A stretch of DNA of 55,262 bases from the NCBI RefSeq assembly GCF_001652915.1, contig NZ_BBQI01000028.1:1-55262 (forward strand), in the 5' to 3' direction. This document shows positions 41,597 through 51,123 of this stretch, one piece after another. Origin of the DNA: Cupriavidus sp. D384 (GTDB lineage: Bacteria; Pseudomonadota; Gammaproteobacteria; Burkholderiales; Burkholderiaceae). Under the pieces are notes generated by a model. It did not search any database, was not told where the DNA came from, and saw nothing but the letters and a program-made list of their open reading frames with translations. The position numbers and the translations under genes are program-made. Numbering within the stretch: the first letter of the stretch is position 1; every line of letters starts with the position of its first letter.

Positions 41597-42535
41597 ATGC
41601 TTGCCTATCAGCTTGGTCTGTTTCCGCTGATTCTGCTTATCGCCGCCATCGTACTGATCGCGAAGTCCATCAAGATCGTGCCGCAGCAGCACGCCTGGGT
41701 GCTGGAGCGTCTGGGCCGCTACCATGCGACGCTGACGCCCGGGCTGTCGATTGTGGTGCCGTTTATCGACCGCGTCGCCTACAAGCACATTCTCAAGGAA
41801 ATTCCGCTTGATGTGCCGAGCCAGGTTTGTATCACCAAGGACAACACGCAGTTGCAGGTCGACGGCGTGCTGTACTTCCAGGTGACCGACCCGATGAAGG
41901 CGTCGTACGGATCGAGCAATTTCGTGGTGGCGATCACGCAGCTATCGCAGACCACGCTGCGGTCGGTCATCGGCAAGCTGGAACTGGACAAGACGTTCGA
42001 GGAGCGCGAGTTCATCAATCACAGCGTGGTCAATGCGCTGGACGAAGCGGCGGCCAACTGGGGTGTGAAGGTCTTGCGCTACGAGATCAAGGACCTGACG
42101 CCTCCGAAGGAGATCCTGCACGCGATGCAGGCGCAGATTACGGCCGAGCGCGAGAAGCGCGCCCTGATCGCCGCATCCGAGGGCAAGCGTCAGGAACAGA
42201 TCAACCTGGCGTCGGGCGCGCGGGAAGCGGCCATCCAGAAATCCGAGGGCGAAAAACAGGCGGCCATCAACCGGGCCCAGGGCGAGGCCGCCGCGATTCT
42301 GGCGGTTGCCGAGGCCAATGCCCAGGCGATCGAGAAGATCGGCCACGCCATTCGCGGCGAGGGCGGGGCAGAGGCGGTCAACCTGAAGGTGGCCGAGGAA
42401 TATGTGGCGGCCTTCGGCAACCTGGCCAAACAGGGCAATACGCTGATCGTGCCGGGCAATCTGGGTGAAATGAGCACGATGATTGCCTCGGCGCTGCAGA
42501 TCGTGAAGGGCCAGAAGGCCGAGAAGGTGCTTTGA
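41597..42535 (+). CDS. SPFH/Band 7 membrane scaffold protein (stomatin/QmcA-like)
   Basis: 312-residue stomatin-family protein. The N-terminal membrane helix (LGLFPLILLIAAIVLIAKSI) is followed by the SPFH domain: VPQQHAWVLERLGRYHATL, TPGLSIVVPFIDRVAYKH, and VDGVLYFQVTDPMKASYG. A coiled-coil flotillin-like segment rich in Ala, Glu and Lys comes next (AEREKRALIAASEGKRQE, IQKSEGEKQAAINRAQGEA). It likely forms oligomeric membrane rings with the NfeD partner. Close to E. coli QmcA; exact role unknown. Start ATG 41597 after GACGGGAG. Confidence 0.92.
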   Translation: MLAYQLGLFPLILLIAAIVLIAKSIKIVPQQHAWVLERLGRYHATLTPGLSIVVPFIDRVAYKHILKEIPLDVPSQVCITKDNTQLQVDGVLYFQVTDPMKASYGSSNFVVAITQLSQTTLRSVIGKLELDKTFEEREFINHSVVNALDEAAANWGVKVLRYEIKDLTPPKEILHAMQAQITAEREKRALIAASEGKRQEQINLASGAREAAIQKSEGEKQAAINRAQGEAAAILAVAEANAQAIEKIGHAIRGEGGAEAVNLKVAEEYVAAFGNLAKQGNTLIVPGNLGEMSTMIASALQIVKGQKAEKVL

Positions 42536-42561
42536 TCCCAGTGTGAGTCAGCGGAAACAGG

Positions 42562-42590
42562 AACGGAGGCCGAGGCCTCCGTTTCTTCAT
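42562..42590. terminator. bidirectional terminator between the SPFH gene and smpB
   Basis: AACGGAGGC (42562-42570) and GCCTCCGTT (42575-42583) form a 9-bp stem with a CGAG loop, followed by TCTTCATTCC on the plus strand. It overlaps the smpB 3' end region and sits between converging genes. Confidence 0.7.
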
Positions 42591-43036
42591 TCCTTTTCGC
42601 TTTTCATCAGTCGCGCTTTTTCGCGCTGCCAGTCGCGATTCTTTTCGGTCTCGCGCTTGTCGAACTGCTTCTTGCCCTTGCCCAGGCCGATTTCGCACTT
42701 GATGCGGCCGCGGGTGTAGTGCAGGTTCAGCGGCACCAGCGTATAGCCGCGCTGCTCGACCTTGCCGATCAGTTTCTTGATTTCGTCGGCCTTGAGCAGC
42801 AGCTTGCGGGTCCGCACCGGGTCGGGCGTGACGTGCGTGGAGGCGCTTTGCAGCGGGCTGATATGCGCGCCGATCAGGAACATCTCGGCATTGCGCACCA
42901 CCACGTAACCTTCCTTGATCTGCACGCGGTTGGCGCGGATCGCCTTGACTTCCCAGCCTTCCAGCACGATCCCGGCCTCGTAGCGCTCTTCGATGAAGTA
43001 GTCGAAAAAGGCCTTCTTGTTGTCAGCGATCGTCAT
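42587..43036 (-). CDS. smpB: SsrA-binding protein SmpB
   Basis: Partner of tmRNA in trans-translation, rescuing stalled ribosomes. The 149-residue OB-fold protein shows [39 protein letters not shown], and HTRKLLL-type strand ([19 protein letters not shown]). [20 protein letters not shown] and the basic helical tail ([19 protein letters not shown]) that enters the decoding site are complete. It converges with the SPFH gene and is divergent from ratA. No ssrA gene is in the window. Confidence 0.97.
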   Translation of the reverse strand: MTIADNKKAFFDYFIEERYEAGIVLEGWEVKAIRANRVQIKEGYVVVRNAEMFLIGAHISPLQSASTHVTPDPVRTRKLLLKADEIKKLIGKVEQRGYTLVPLNLHYTRGRIKCEIGLGKGKKQFDKRETEKNRDWQREKARLMKSEKE

Positions 43037-43154
43037 GCGGGAGGTGATTTCCTAAATATGGGCCGGAGCGGCCTGGCAGGGCGGCGCCGGTGAGGGTGCG
43101 CAGCAACATGGCTGCGGCCGAGCGCACCAGGGCGTGCCGTGTTCGCGGCTGTCG

Positions 43155-43174
43155 GCTAAAATCCTGATTTTAGC
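43155..43174. promoter_or_regulatory. symmetric overlapping promoters for smpB and ratA
   Basis: GCTAAAATC (43155-43163) and GATTTTAGC (43166-43174) form a 20-bp near-perfect palindrome with a CT centre. Each arm contains TAAAAT, 5 of 6 to a -10 box, one per strand, facing one another. Transcription from one would occlude the other. -35 matches are 3 of 6 on both sides. Confidence 0.5.
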
Positions 43175-43222
43175 AAACCGCTCCGGCCCGGCCCAGCCCC
43201 GAGGCGCCCGCAATCCGTATAC

Positions 43223-43663
43223 ATGGCAGACGTCCATAAATCCGTCCTGCTCGGCTTTTCGGCCGAACAGATGTACGACCTGGTCACGCGCGTGGAGGAC
43301 TATCCCAAGTTCCTGCCATGGTGTGGTGGCGTGGAGGTCTTCGAGCAGACCGACACGCTGCTCGATGCCAAGATCCACATCCACTTCAGCGGCATCAAGC
43401 AGTACTTTCATACGCGCAATACCCAGGAACGTCCGACACGTATCGATATGACGTTCGCTGACGGTCCTTTCAAGACCTTCAATGGGTCCTGGCGGTTCAC
43501 GCCGCTGCGCGCCGATGCCTGCAAGATCGAATTTCACCTTCACTACGAGTTTTCGAGTGTCATTCTCGAAAAAATCATCGGTCCGGCGTTCAGCGTGATC
43601 GCCAATACCTTTGTCGATGCCTTTGTCAAACGGGCCGAGGTGGTCTATGCAAAGCAGGGCTGA
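43223..43663 (+). CDS. ratA: RatA-type START-like protein
   Basis: 146-residue polyketide-cyclase/START-domain protein (SRPBCC, COQ10 family). Motifs: KSVLLGFSAEQMYDLVTRVEDYPKFLPWC and the pocket strand HFSGIKQYFHTRNTQ. FNGSWRFTPL and the C-terminal helix IIGPAFSVIANTFVDAFVKRA complete it. In E. coli RatA is described as inhibiting 50S association; the COQ10 relatives bind quinones. Which applies here is not settled by sequence. It overlaps the RnfH-family gene by 17 bp, as in E. coli where the pair sits next to smpB. Confidence 0.88.
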   Translation: MADVHKSVLLGFSAEQMYDLVTRVEDYPKFLPWCGGVEVFEQTDTLLDAKIHIHFSGIKQYFHTRNTQERPTRIDMTFADGPFKTFNGSWRFTPLRADACKIEFHLHYEFSSVILEKIIGPAFSVIANTFVDAFVKRAEVVYAKQG

Positions 43664-44006
43664 GGCACCGGCAACCGTGCACGTTTCGGTCTGCTATGCA
43701 TGCCCCGATGCTGTTTTCCTGAAGGAAATCGCCGTCCCGGCGGGCACGACCATCGTCGCTGCGATCCAGTCCAGCGGGCTGACAGATGCGCACCATGAAG
43801 TGGATCCCACGACGATGCGCGTGGGGATCTACGGCAAGCTCAAGACGCTGGATACCGTGGTGCGCGAAGGCGACCGGGTGGAGGTCTACCGGATCCTGAC
43901 GGCCGATCCGAAGACTGCGCGGCGCAAGCGCGTGCAGAAAACCCGGTCATCCGGGATGCGCGAGGGCCAGAAATGGCTGCGTGGCGGAGGCGGGCAGGGC
44001 GCCTGA
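43647..44006 (+). CDS. RnfH family ubiquitin-like protein
   Basis: 119-residue protein of the UPF0125/RnfH family with a beta-grasp core: VHVSVCYACPDAVFLKEIAV, VPAGTTIVAAIQSSGLT, MRVGIYGKLKTLDTVV, and REGDRVEVYRILTADPKTARRKR. The C-terminal tail is basic and Gly-rich. The ATG at 43647 lies within the ratA 3' end, so translation is coupled. The proposed link to Rnf electron transport comes from family naming only. Confidence 0.88.
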   Translation: MQSRAEAPATVHVSVCYACPDAVFLKEIAVPAGTTIVAAIQSSGLTDAHHEVDPTTMRVGIYGKLKTLDTVVREGDRVEVYRILTADPKTARRKRVQKTRSSGMREGQKWLRGGGGQGA

Positions 44007-44055
44007 CAGGCGGCGGCCAAACAGCGGCCACCCTGCCTTCGGGGGCATCAGCCTG

Positions 44056-44598
44056 TCAGCTGCTGCACTGCTGGTTGATCGAATCGTTGGTACGCGCCAG
44101 TTCGGCCGAGCGCTCGTCTTCGTTCAGGCGCACCGGGGCGCCGTCCGCACCCGACCGCGACACCCGGACGCCGGCGCTCAGGCCCGTGGCGTAATTCCGC
44201 AGTTGCTGGCACCTTTCGTCGCGCGCCAGTTGATCACGTTCCTTGGTGGCGGCTTCCAGATCGGCCTTGATCCGGGCGTCCCGGCGCTCGCGGAATGCCT
44301 CGTCGGCGTCCGCAGCCTTGTCGGGCCGGGTCTTGGCGCTGACCGCCTGCATGCGCGGACCACCGGCCGGGCCGGGCTTGGCGTCTGCCTTGGCGTTTTC
44401 CGTTTCCAGCGGGCGGTACGCGCCGGCCATGCGGCCCGGAGCGGCCAGGATGGCCCGATCCGGGATGGACGGCGGAGGCGGAACATCGCTATAGACCGTG
44501 CGGCCGTTGGCGTCCTTCCATTGCCACTGGGAAAAGGCGGTGCCGGGAATGGCCAGGCTGGCGGTAATCAGCAGGTACAGCGCGGACGATCGTTTCAT
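44056..44598 (-). CDS. secreted DUF4124-domain protein
   Basis: 180-residue exported protein. Signal peptide about residues 1-24 (KRSSALYLLITASLAIPGTA). The mature N terminus WQWKDANGRTVYSDVPPPP is the DUF4124 type, a short motif common at the start of periplasmic proteins in Beta- and Gammaproteobacteria. The rest is charged and probably helical (RDARIKADLEAATKERD) with one Cys pair (CQQLRNY and the terminal QQCSS) that could form a disulfide. Function unknown. The start ATG 44598 fits the signal peptide. Confidence 0.85.
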   Translation of the reverse strand: MKRSSALYLLITASLAIPGTAFSQWQWKDANGRTVYSDVPPPPSIPDRAILAAPGRMAGAYRPLETENAKADAKPGPAGGPRMQAVSAKTRPDKAADADEAFRERRDARIKADLEAATKERDQLARDERCQQLRNYATGLSAGVRVSRSGADGAPVRLNEDERSAELARTNDSINQQCSS

Positions 44599-44691
44599 GG
44601 CGAAGGCTTGAACGGGTCGAGCGGGTTGTGTGGGCATCAGACGCCAGTGGGGTTGACTTTCGAAGTGACCCACCCGGCATCGGCCGCTAGT

Positions 44692-45654
44692 CTACTGAGA
44701 CTTGTCCGTCGCATGCAAGCGAACGGACCAGGCAACGCCGACCATCAGCAATACGATTGCGGCGATTTCCAGTGGCCTTGGCCAGCGGTGATCGAACACA
44801 AACCCGTATGCCAGCGCGAACAGCGTCTCGAAGACGATCATCTGACCGGACAGCGTCAACGGCAATCGGCGGCTCGAAATGTTCCAGAGATTGTTGCCAA
44901 TAAGCGACGCTCCCAGCGCTACTGCGGCATTGACGGTCCAGTACCACTGCCAGTCCCGGGCGCTGCCCGAGGCCGTCAGCAGGTCGCCGAACACGAGCCA
45001 GCCGCCAATCGCCAGCACCAGCGACACCAGGCCGGTGGAAAGCCCATAGAGCGCCGACCACTCGTTGCCGCTGAAGTGCGGATGGCGCTGCAGGTAGCGC
45101 GCGTTGTCCACGGCGTAGAGCGTCCAGCAGACCAGCGCCCCGGCCGCACACAGCACGCCGGCAATCTTCTGCCACACGGAGCGGATGGCCGCATCCGCCA
45201 CGGCCGCGCCATGCGCACCACCACCGCCACCGAAGAGGTCGACGTTGATGCACGCGATTCCGGCCGCCACCACCAGCAGCGGCAGTGCCAGACGGCGCAG
45301 CGGCACCGCGCCATGGTCGCGCCGGCCCATCAGCGTGACCGAGATCGGCAGGATGCCGATGATCAGCGACGTGGGGCCCACGCCGGCCAGTTGCACGCCG
45401 AACGCCAGCAGCACGTAATACAGCAGGTTGCCGGTAAAGGCCTGCCGCAGCAGCGCCACGCAGTCGGCCCGCGTGAGCTTGCGGGCGATGCGGCGCATCA
45501 GCGGCAGGGCGGCGATCAGGGCGACCACGCCGTATGCCAGGTATCGGCCTATCGCCAGTTCCCACGGGGAGAATGCCGGCAGCAGCTTGGGCGCGATAAA
45601 TACCATCCCCCAGAACGCGCCCGCCAGCAGGCCGCACAGTACGCCGATGCCCAT
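44692..45654 (-). CDS. EamA/DMT-superfamily permease
   Basis: 320-residue membrane protein with about ten hydrophobic helices arranged as two EamA repeats (GIGVLCGLLAGAFWGMVFIA at the start, GNNLWNISSRRLPLTLSGQM near the end). ATG 45654 has TGGAGA upstream; the longer open frame is not membrane-like. Such permeases move metabolites or amino-acid derivatives; the substrate is unknown. Divergent from guaB. Confidence 0.85.
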   Translation of the reverse strand: MGIGVLCGLLAGAFWGMVFIAPKLLPAFSPWELAIGRYLAYGVVALIAALPLMRRIARKLTRADCVALLRQAFTGNLLYYVLLAFGVQLAGVGPTSLIIGILPISVTLMGRRDHGAVPLRRLALPLLVVAAGIACINVDLFGGGGGAHGAAVADAAIRSVWQKIAGVLCAAGALVCWTLYAVDNARYLQRHPHFSGNEWSALYGLSTGLVSLVLAIGGWLVFGDLLTASGSARDWQWYWTVNAAVALGASLIGNNLWNISSRRLPLTLSGQMIVFETLFALAYGFVFDHRWPRPLEIAAIVLLMVGVAWSVRLHATDKSQ

Positions 45655-45737
45655 GGTCTCCAGATGCCTTGCTTGAAAAAGGTGGCCGAGAATAGCAAAC
45701 GGCTTGCAACAACGCATCAGCAAATCCTGCATTCCTG

Positions 45738-45743
45738 TATAAT
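45738..45743 (+). promoter_or_regulatory. guaB promoter -10 box
   Basis: Perfect TATAAT 27 nt before the guaB ATG. The -35 position (45714-45720) matches poorly, which suggests an activator or another determinant. Confidence 0.55.
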
Positions 45744-45769
45744 CTGCTTTTGCGCCTAGAGGATTCGCT

Positions 45770-47233
45770 ATGCGTCTTGTCCAGAAAGCACTCACATTCG
45801 ATGACGTGCTGCTCGTCCCGGCCTATTCGGCCGTCCTGCCCCGGGATGTTTCCCTCCGCACCCGACTGACCCGTTCGATCGAACTCAACATTCCGCTGCT
45901 GTCCGCCGCCATGGATACGGTGACGGAAGCGCGCCTTGCCATTGCCATGGCACAGGCCGGCGGTATCGGTATCGTTCACAAGAACCTGAAGCCCGCCGAC
46001 CAGGCCCGTGAAGTGGCGCGCGTGAAGCGCTACGAATCGGGTGTGCTGCGTGATCCGATCACCATTTCGCCGGACATGAAGGTTCGCGATGTGATCGCGC
46101 TGTCGCAGCAGCACGGCATTTCGGGTTTCCCGGTGCTCGAGGGCAAGACCGTAGTTGGCATCATCACGAACCGCGACCTGCGTTTCGAGGAAGAACTGGA
46201 CGCACCCGTGCGTGCCAAGATGACCCCGCGCGAGAAGCTCGTGACGGTGGCCGAAGGCGCGCCGCTGGACGAAGCCAAGCGCCTGATGAACCGCCACCGC
46301 CTGGAGCGTGTGCTGGTGGTCAACGGTGCGTTCGAACTGCGCGGCCTGATCACCGTGAAGGATATCCAGAAGGCCGTGGACAACCCGCTGGCCAGCAAGG
46401 ATGCGCACGGCCAGCTGCGCGTTGGCGCCGCAGTGGGCGTGGGCCCGGATAACGACGAACGCGTGGAACTGCTGGTCAAGGCCGGCGTGGACGTGATCGT
46501 GGTGGATACCGCGCATGGCCACAGCCAGGGCGTGCTGGACCGCGTGCGCTGGGTCAAGCAGAACTTCCCGCAAGTGCAGGTGGTGGGCGGCAATATCGCC
46601 ACCGGCGCTGCCGCGCTGGCACTGGTCGAGCACGGCGCCGATGGCGTCAAGGTCGGTATCGGGCCCGGTTCGATCTGCACGACGCGTATCGTGGCAGGCG
46701 TGGGTGTGCCGCAGATCACCGCCGTGTCGAACGTGGCCGAAGCGCTCAAGGGCACGGGTGTGCCGCTGATCGCCGATGGCGGCGTCCGCTATTCGGGTGA
46801 CGTGGCGAAAGCCCTGGCGGCTGGCGCCCACACCGTGATGATGGGCGGCATGTTCTCGGGTACCGAGGAAGCCCCGGGCGAGGTCTTCCTGTTCCAGGGC
46901 CGCTCGTTCAAGAGCTACCGCGGCATGGGTTCGGTTGGCGCGATGAAGGACGGCGCCGCTGACCGCTACTTCCAGGAAGACAACACGGCCAACGTCGACA
47001 AGCTGGTGCCGGAAGGCATCGAAGGCCGCGTGGCGTACAAGGGTCCCGTGCAGGCAATCATCCATCAGCTGACGGGCGGTATCCGCGCGTCGATGGGTTA
47101 TTGCGGCGCCAGCTCGATTCCGCAGTGGCACGAATCGGCCGAGTTCGTGCAGATCACGGCAGCGGGCATGCGCGAATCGCACGTCCACGACGTGCAGATC
47201 ACCAAGGAAGCGCCGAACTACCATATCGATTGA
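45770..47233 (+). CDS. guaB: IMP dehydrogenase
   Basis: Oxidises IMP to XMP with NAD+, the committed step to GMP. The 487-residue enzyme has the TIM barrel interrupted by two CBS domains (about residues 95-205, from [17 protein letters not shown]). The catalytic Cys lies near 303 in [14 protein letters not shown], with [20 protein letters not shown] and the flap region ([11 protein letters not shown]) after it. A SD AGAGGA lies 6 nt before ATG 45770. GuaA, the next enzyme, is two genes downstream. Confidence 0.98.
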   Translation: MRLVQKALTFDDVLLVPAYSAVLPRDVSLRTRLTRSIELNIPLLSAAMDTVTEARLAIAMAQAGGIGIVHKNLKPADQAREVARVKRYESGVLRDPITISPDMKVRDVIALSQQHGISGFPVLEGKTVVGIITNRDLRFEEELDAPVRAKMTPREKLVTVAEGAPLDEAKRLMNRHRLERVLVVNGAFELRGLITVKDIQKAVDNPLASKDAHGQLRVGAAVGVGPDNDERVELLVKAGVDVIVVDTAHGHSQGVLDRVRWVKQNFPQVQVVGGNIATGAAALALVEHGADGVKVGIGPGSICTTRIVAGVGVPQITAVSNVAEALKGTGVPLIADGGVRYSGDVAKALAAGAHTVMMGGMFSGTEEAPGEVFLFQGRSFKSYRGMGSVGAMKDGAADRYFQEDNTANVDKLVPEGIEGRVAYKGPVQAIIHQLTGGIRASMGYCGASSIPQWHESAEFVQITAAGMRESHVHDVQITKEAPNYHID

Positions 47234-47327
47234 TGTCGATCTGGCCTGCCCTGACGGGCACCACGGCCGCGCCGGTTCTGTCGAGGTTGACGGGGCCTGC
47301 GCGGCCGCGCCGCAATAAGGAGCACCC

Positions 47328-48020
47328 ATGAAAGTATTGCTGCGAGCCGTGCTGTTCTTCGACGCGCTGCTCGACTTGCTGCTTGGCCTGCTGCTGCTGA
47401 TGTCGCCGTTCACCACGCTGTACGCCGCGCTGCAACTGCCGGTGCCGGAGCCGGCCCTGTTCGGGCAGCTGCTTGGCGTGGCAACGCTCGGCATGTCGTG
47501 GCTGCTGTTCACGGCCACATTCAATGGACATATGACGGTGCCCGTGGCGCGCGTCGCCGGGTTGATCAACCTGGCCAGCGCAATACTGGTTGCCGCGTGG
47601 ACGCTGTTCCTGGACATGCCCGTCCAGCCGGCCGGCAAAGTCTGGCTGCTGACGATGGCGGCCATGCTGCTGTTCTTCGCCATCGTGCAGATACCGGCCG
47701 CCAAGAAGGTGCGCCTGCGCGAACGGGCGCTGGCCGACCAGGCAAAGGCTGACCGCGATGCGCGTGCGGCCGGTGCCCGCCATCCGAACGACGTAACTGA
47801 CGTAACAGACGTAGGTGACGTGACCGACGTTGCCGGGAGCGGCATGGGCCGCCCCGCGCGCCCGGCAACTTCCGCCGCGTCCCCCGCATCCCCCGAATAC
47901 CGGCGCGAGCCGGTCATCACGCCGCCGCCCGGCTATGGCCCGGGCACCGAAGTCATGACCGAACCCGATCCGGACGCACTGCCCACTGCCAATCATGCAC
48001 GACAAAATCCTCATTCTTGA
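47328..48020 (+). CDS. conserved four-helix membrane protein between guaB and guaA
   Basis: 230-residue protein; no named family recognised. Four hydrophobic segments lie in the first 125 residues ([73 protein letters not shown]). A charged cytoplasmic tail follows, with an unusual short repeat, [17 protein letters not shown], coded by near-identical GACGTAAC-type DNA units (47787-47832). A strong SD (AAGGAG) precedes ATG 47328. It overlaps guaA by 26 bp, so it is co-translated with GMP synthase; that suggests a shared operon but no known role in purine synthesis. Confidence 0.82.
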   Translation: MKVLLRAVLFFDALLDLLLGLLLLMSPFTTLYAALQLPVPEPALFGQLLGVATLGMSWLLFTATFNGHMTVPVARVAGLINLASAILVAAWTLFLDMPVQPAGKVWLLTMAAMLLFFAIVQIPAAKKVRLRERALADQAKADRDARAAGARHPNDVTDVTDVGDVTDVAGSGMGRPARPATSAASPASPEYRREPVITPPPGYGPGTEVMTEPDPDALPTANHARQNPHS

Positions 48021-49614
48021 TTTCGGTTCGCAAGTCACGCAGCTGATCGCCCGCCGCGTTCGCGAGGCGCATGTCTATTGCGAAATCCACCCGAACGACG
48101 TTACCGACGAATTCGTCCGTGAATTCGCACCGAAGGGCGTGATCCTGTCCGGCAGCCACGCTAGCACCTACGAAGACCACCAGCTGCGTGCGCCGCAGGC
48201 CGTTTGGGACCTGGGCGTGCCGGTGCTGGGCATCTGCTACGGCATGCAGACCATGGCCGTGCAACTGGGCGGCAAGGTGGAATGGAGCGATTCGCGCGAG
48301 TTCGGCTACGCCGAAGTGCGCGCCCATGGCCACACGAACCTGCTCAAGGGTATCGAGGATTTCAGCACGCCGGAAGGTCACGGCATGCTGAAGGTCTGGA
48401 TGAGCCACGGCGACAAGGTCACCGCGCTGCCCGACGGCTTCAAGCTGATGGCATCGACGCCGAGCTGCCCGATCGCCGGCATGGCCGACGAGGCGCGCGG
48501 CTACTACGGCGTGCAGTTCCATCCCGAAGTCACGCATACGTCGAAGGGCCGCGAGATGCTCGAGCGCTTCGTGCTGCAGATCTGCGGCACCAAGGCCGAC
48601 TGGGTCATGCACGACCATATCGCCGAGGCCGTGGCAAAGATCCGCGAGCAGGTGGGCGATGAAGAGGTGATCCTGGGGCTGTCCGGTGGCGTCGATTCGT
48701 CGGTGGCCGCCGCGCTGATCCATCGCGCCATCGGTGACCAGCTGACCTGCGTGTTTGTCGACCACGGCCTGCTGCGCCTGGACGAAGGCAAGATGGTGAT
48801 GGACATGTTCGCGGGCCGTCTGCACGCGAAGGTGGTCCACGTGGATGCTTCCGAGCAGTTCCTGGGCCATCTGGCCGGCGTGACCGACCCGGAGCAGAAG
48901 CGCAAGATCATCGGCCGCGAGTTCGTGGAAGTGTTCCAGGCCGAAGCGAAGAAGCTGAGCAACGCCAAGTGGCTGGCACAGGGCACGATCTACCCGGACG
49001 TGGTGGAATCGGGCGGGACCAAGACCAAGAAGGCGACCACCATCAAGAGCCACCACAACGTGGGCGGCCTGCCGGAGACGCTGGGCCTGAAGTTGCTGGA
49101 GCCGCTGCGCGACCTGTTCAAGGACGAAGTGCGCGAGCTGGGCGTGGCGCTGGGCCTGCCGCCGGAGATGGTCTACCGCCATCCGTTCCCGGGCCCCGGC
49201 CTGGGCGTGCGGATCCTGGGCGAAGTCAAGCGCGATTACGCGGATCTGCTGCGCCGCGCCGACGCGATCTTCATCGAGGAACTGCGCAAGACCATCGCCA
49301 CGGAGCAGGACGCCGCCGCTGGCCTGTGCGAGCCGCACCAGGTGGGCAAGAGCTGGTACGACCTGACCAGCCAGGCCTTTGCCGTGTTCCTGCCGGTGAA
49401 GTCGGTGGGCGTGATGGGCGATGGCCGCACGTATGACTACGTGGTGGCGCTGCGCGCCGTGCAGACCACGGACTTCATGACCGCGCACTGGGCGCACCTG
49501 CCGTACGCGCTGCTGGGCCGCTGCTCGAACCGCATCATCAACGAGGTACGCGGGCTGAACCGCGTGGTGTATGACGTATCGGGCAAGCCGCCTGCAACGA
49601 TCGAGTGGGAATAA
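47995..49614 (+). CDS. guaA: GMP synthase (glutamine-hydrolysing)
   Basis: Aminates XMP to GMP. The 539-residue protein has an N-terminal class I glutamine amidotransferase with nucleophile Cys81 ([17 protein letters not shown]) and catalytic His in [10 protein letters not shown]. The ATP pyrophosphatase domain has its P-loop near 228 ([16 protein letters not shown]). The C-terminal dimerisation domain ends [10 protein letters not shown]. The start [13 protein letters not shown] (ATG 47995) lies inside the upstream gene. Confidence 0.98.
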   Translation: MHDKILILDFGSQVTQLIARRVREAHVYCEIHPNDVTDEFVREFAPKGVILSGSHASTYEDHQLRAPQAVWDLGVPVLGICYGMQTMAVQLGGKVEWSDSREFGYAEVRAHGHTNLLKGIEDFSTPEGHGMLKVWMSHGDKVTALPDGFKLMASTPSCPIAGMADEARGYYGVQFHPEVTHTSKGREMLERFVLQICGTKADWVMHDHIAEAVAKIREQVGDEEVILGLSGGVDSSVAAALIHRAIGDQLTCVFVDHGLLRLDEGKMVMDMFAGRLHAKVVHVDASEQFLGHLAGVTDPEQKRKIIGREFVEVFQAEAKKLSNAKWLAQGTIYPDVVESGGTKTKKATTIKSHHNVGGLPETLGLKLLEPLRDLFKDEVRELGVALGLPPEMVYRHPFPGPGLGVRILGEVKRDYADLLRRADAIFIEELRKTIATEQDAAAGLCEPHQVGKSWYDLTSQAFAVFLPVKSVGVMGDGRTYDYVVALRAVQTTDFMTAHWAHLPYALLGRCSNRIINEVRGLNRVVYDVSGKPPATIEWE

Positions 49615-49712
49615 TCCGGGGATGCAGGCCATCCGGCGCGTAGCGCGGCCGGGTGCGCCGGTTCCTGTCTCCGGTCGGGCGGATACCTGCTGGTTTCCGC
49701 CCCGCTGACCTG

Positions 49713-49771
49713 CCTCACACCCCGCCTCACACCCCGCCTCACACCCCGCCTCACACCCCGCCTCACACCCC
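49713..49771. repeat. 12-bp tandem repeat after guaA
   Basis: Four perfect copies of CCTCACACCCCG plus an 11-base fifth copy, in the 188-bp gap between guaA and the diguanylate cyclase gene. Not in a supported gene. Perfect copies suggest recent slippage. Confidence 0.95.
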
Positions 49772-49802
49772 CTCACGCGGCTTCCAAACCGCCACGGCTC
49801 GC

Positions 49803-50978
49803 TTACATCGCAGCCGACCGCTCCTCGATCCGTGCGATCTCCAGACGATTTCCCCCCAGGGCCTTGGCCCGGTACAACGCGTGGTCCGCAGCGACTAGTG
49901 CGTCGCTGAGCACTGGTGTTTCGTTCTCGAACTGTGCCAGTCCGATGCTGACGGTAGCCGGGATGCTCATGCCCCCGCTCCGGCCGGCAATATTCTCGGC
50001 AAACTGTGCCGCCACGGTTTCGCCCAGCAGCCTGGCGCGGTGCGCCTCGGCGCCATATAGCAATGCTGCGAATTCCTCGCCACCAATGCGCGCGAGGAGG
50101 ACGTCCGGCCCCATCACGCCGCGGGCGATCTCCGCAAACGATTTCAGTACCTCGTCGCCGGCCTGATGGCCGTAGCGGTCGTTGATGGCCTTGAACTGAT
50201 CCAGGTCGAAGGCCAGTACAGCTATCGGCCTGCGCAGGTCTTCGGCAGCCAGAATGTGTTTGCCCTGTTCGAAAAACCAGCGGCGATTGCCGAGTCGGGT
50301 CAGGTAATCGGTTTGGGATTCCTTAAGCAACAAGGTGTGGCTGTCTTCGCGGATCAGCTTCAGGATCGTCATGGGCAGGATCACCGAGTACAAGACGCCT
50401 TCGTACATGGTGATCTTGCTGGCGATGGCCTGCATGGCAGGCCCGTACGCCGACACGAGCCAGGGCAGTGCAAAGCACCGCCCGGCATAAAGCAGGGCAT
50501 GGATGCCCGCTACCGCCACGATAATGTGTCGCGCGAAGAACGGCTTCATTGCCTCACAGCGCAGCATTTCTCGCGCCGTCATGGCGCTGATGATGGCAAT
50601 CGGCAACGCGCTGCCGTAGTTCCACATCGCGTCCATCCATCGTGTGCCTGAAACGGCCCATATCCCCGCCATGACAATCAGCACGATGCCGAAAGTGATG
50701 CGGTAGTGCCGCCCGTTCAATGCCGCAACGCCGTTGAGAATCAGCAGGTAGCCGCAAAGCATGACCAGGTTGGCGAGTGCGGAGCCAAGCACTCCTGGGG
50801 CGGCGCGCCGGAAGAGGACGGCCGTGCAGCCGATGGCGAGCGTGGTGAATCCCGCCGACAGAATGCGCAGGGCCTTGCTGTGCCGAGGGTTGGCCAGATG
50901 CTCCCAGAACATCATGCCCGCGCTGGCGAGCAGTGTTCCAATTGCCAGAAGATAAAGGGTAAGGAGATCGACGTACAT
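49803..50978 (-). CDS. membrane-bound diguanylate cyclase (GGDEF)
   Basis: 391-residue protein. Six or seven N-terminal hydrophobic helices (residues 1-230, from MYVDLLTLYLLAIGTLLAS) form a sensor region of no family I can name. A linker helix then leads to a GGDEF domain: DYLTRLGNRRWFFEQG, AFDLDQFKAINDRYGHQAGD, and the catalytic loop RIGGEEFAALL near residue 300. The GGEEF variant is active in known cyclases. The usual RxxD inhibitory site upstream of the loop is not present (the segment is MGPDVLLARI), so product inhibition may be absent. Start ATG 50978 chosen as the first Met before the first helix. Confidence 0.88.
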   Translation of the reverse strand: MYVDLLTLYLLAIGTLLASAGMMFWEHLANPRHSKALRILSAGFTTLAIGCTAVLFRRAAPGVLGSALANLVMLCGYLLILNGVAALNGRHYRITFGIVLIVMAGIWAVSGTRWMDAMWNYGSALPIAIISAMTAREMLRCEAMKPFFARHIIVAVAGIHALLYAGRCFALPWLVSAYGPAMQAIASKITMYEGVLYSVILPMTILKLIREDSHTLLLKESQTDYLTRLGNRRWFFEQGKHILAAEDLRRPIAVLAFDLDQFKAINDRYGHQAGDEVLKSFAEIARGVMGPDVLLARIGGEEFAALLYGAEAHRARLLGETVAAQFAENIAGRSGGMSIPATVSIGLAQFENETPVLSDALVAADHALYRAKALGGNRLEIARIEERSAAM

Positions 50979-51123
50979 CCAGATGTAAAGACGTTGCGCC
51001 GATGCTGGGCGCCGGCTGTCGAATTCTACGTTGGAATTACGGCAGGCCGTGGATGGTTCCGAAGGTCTCCGGACGGAGTTTCGACGTTTTCTGCGTTTGG
51101 GGCGTTCAGGATGCGGCGGCCCC

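Noticed and set aside
44687..47920. 1077-codon minus-strand frame across guaB and the EamA gene
   Set aside because: Runs antisense through guaB and out of frame through the permease; only the permease and guaB frames show family motifs.
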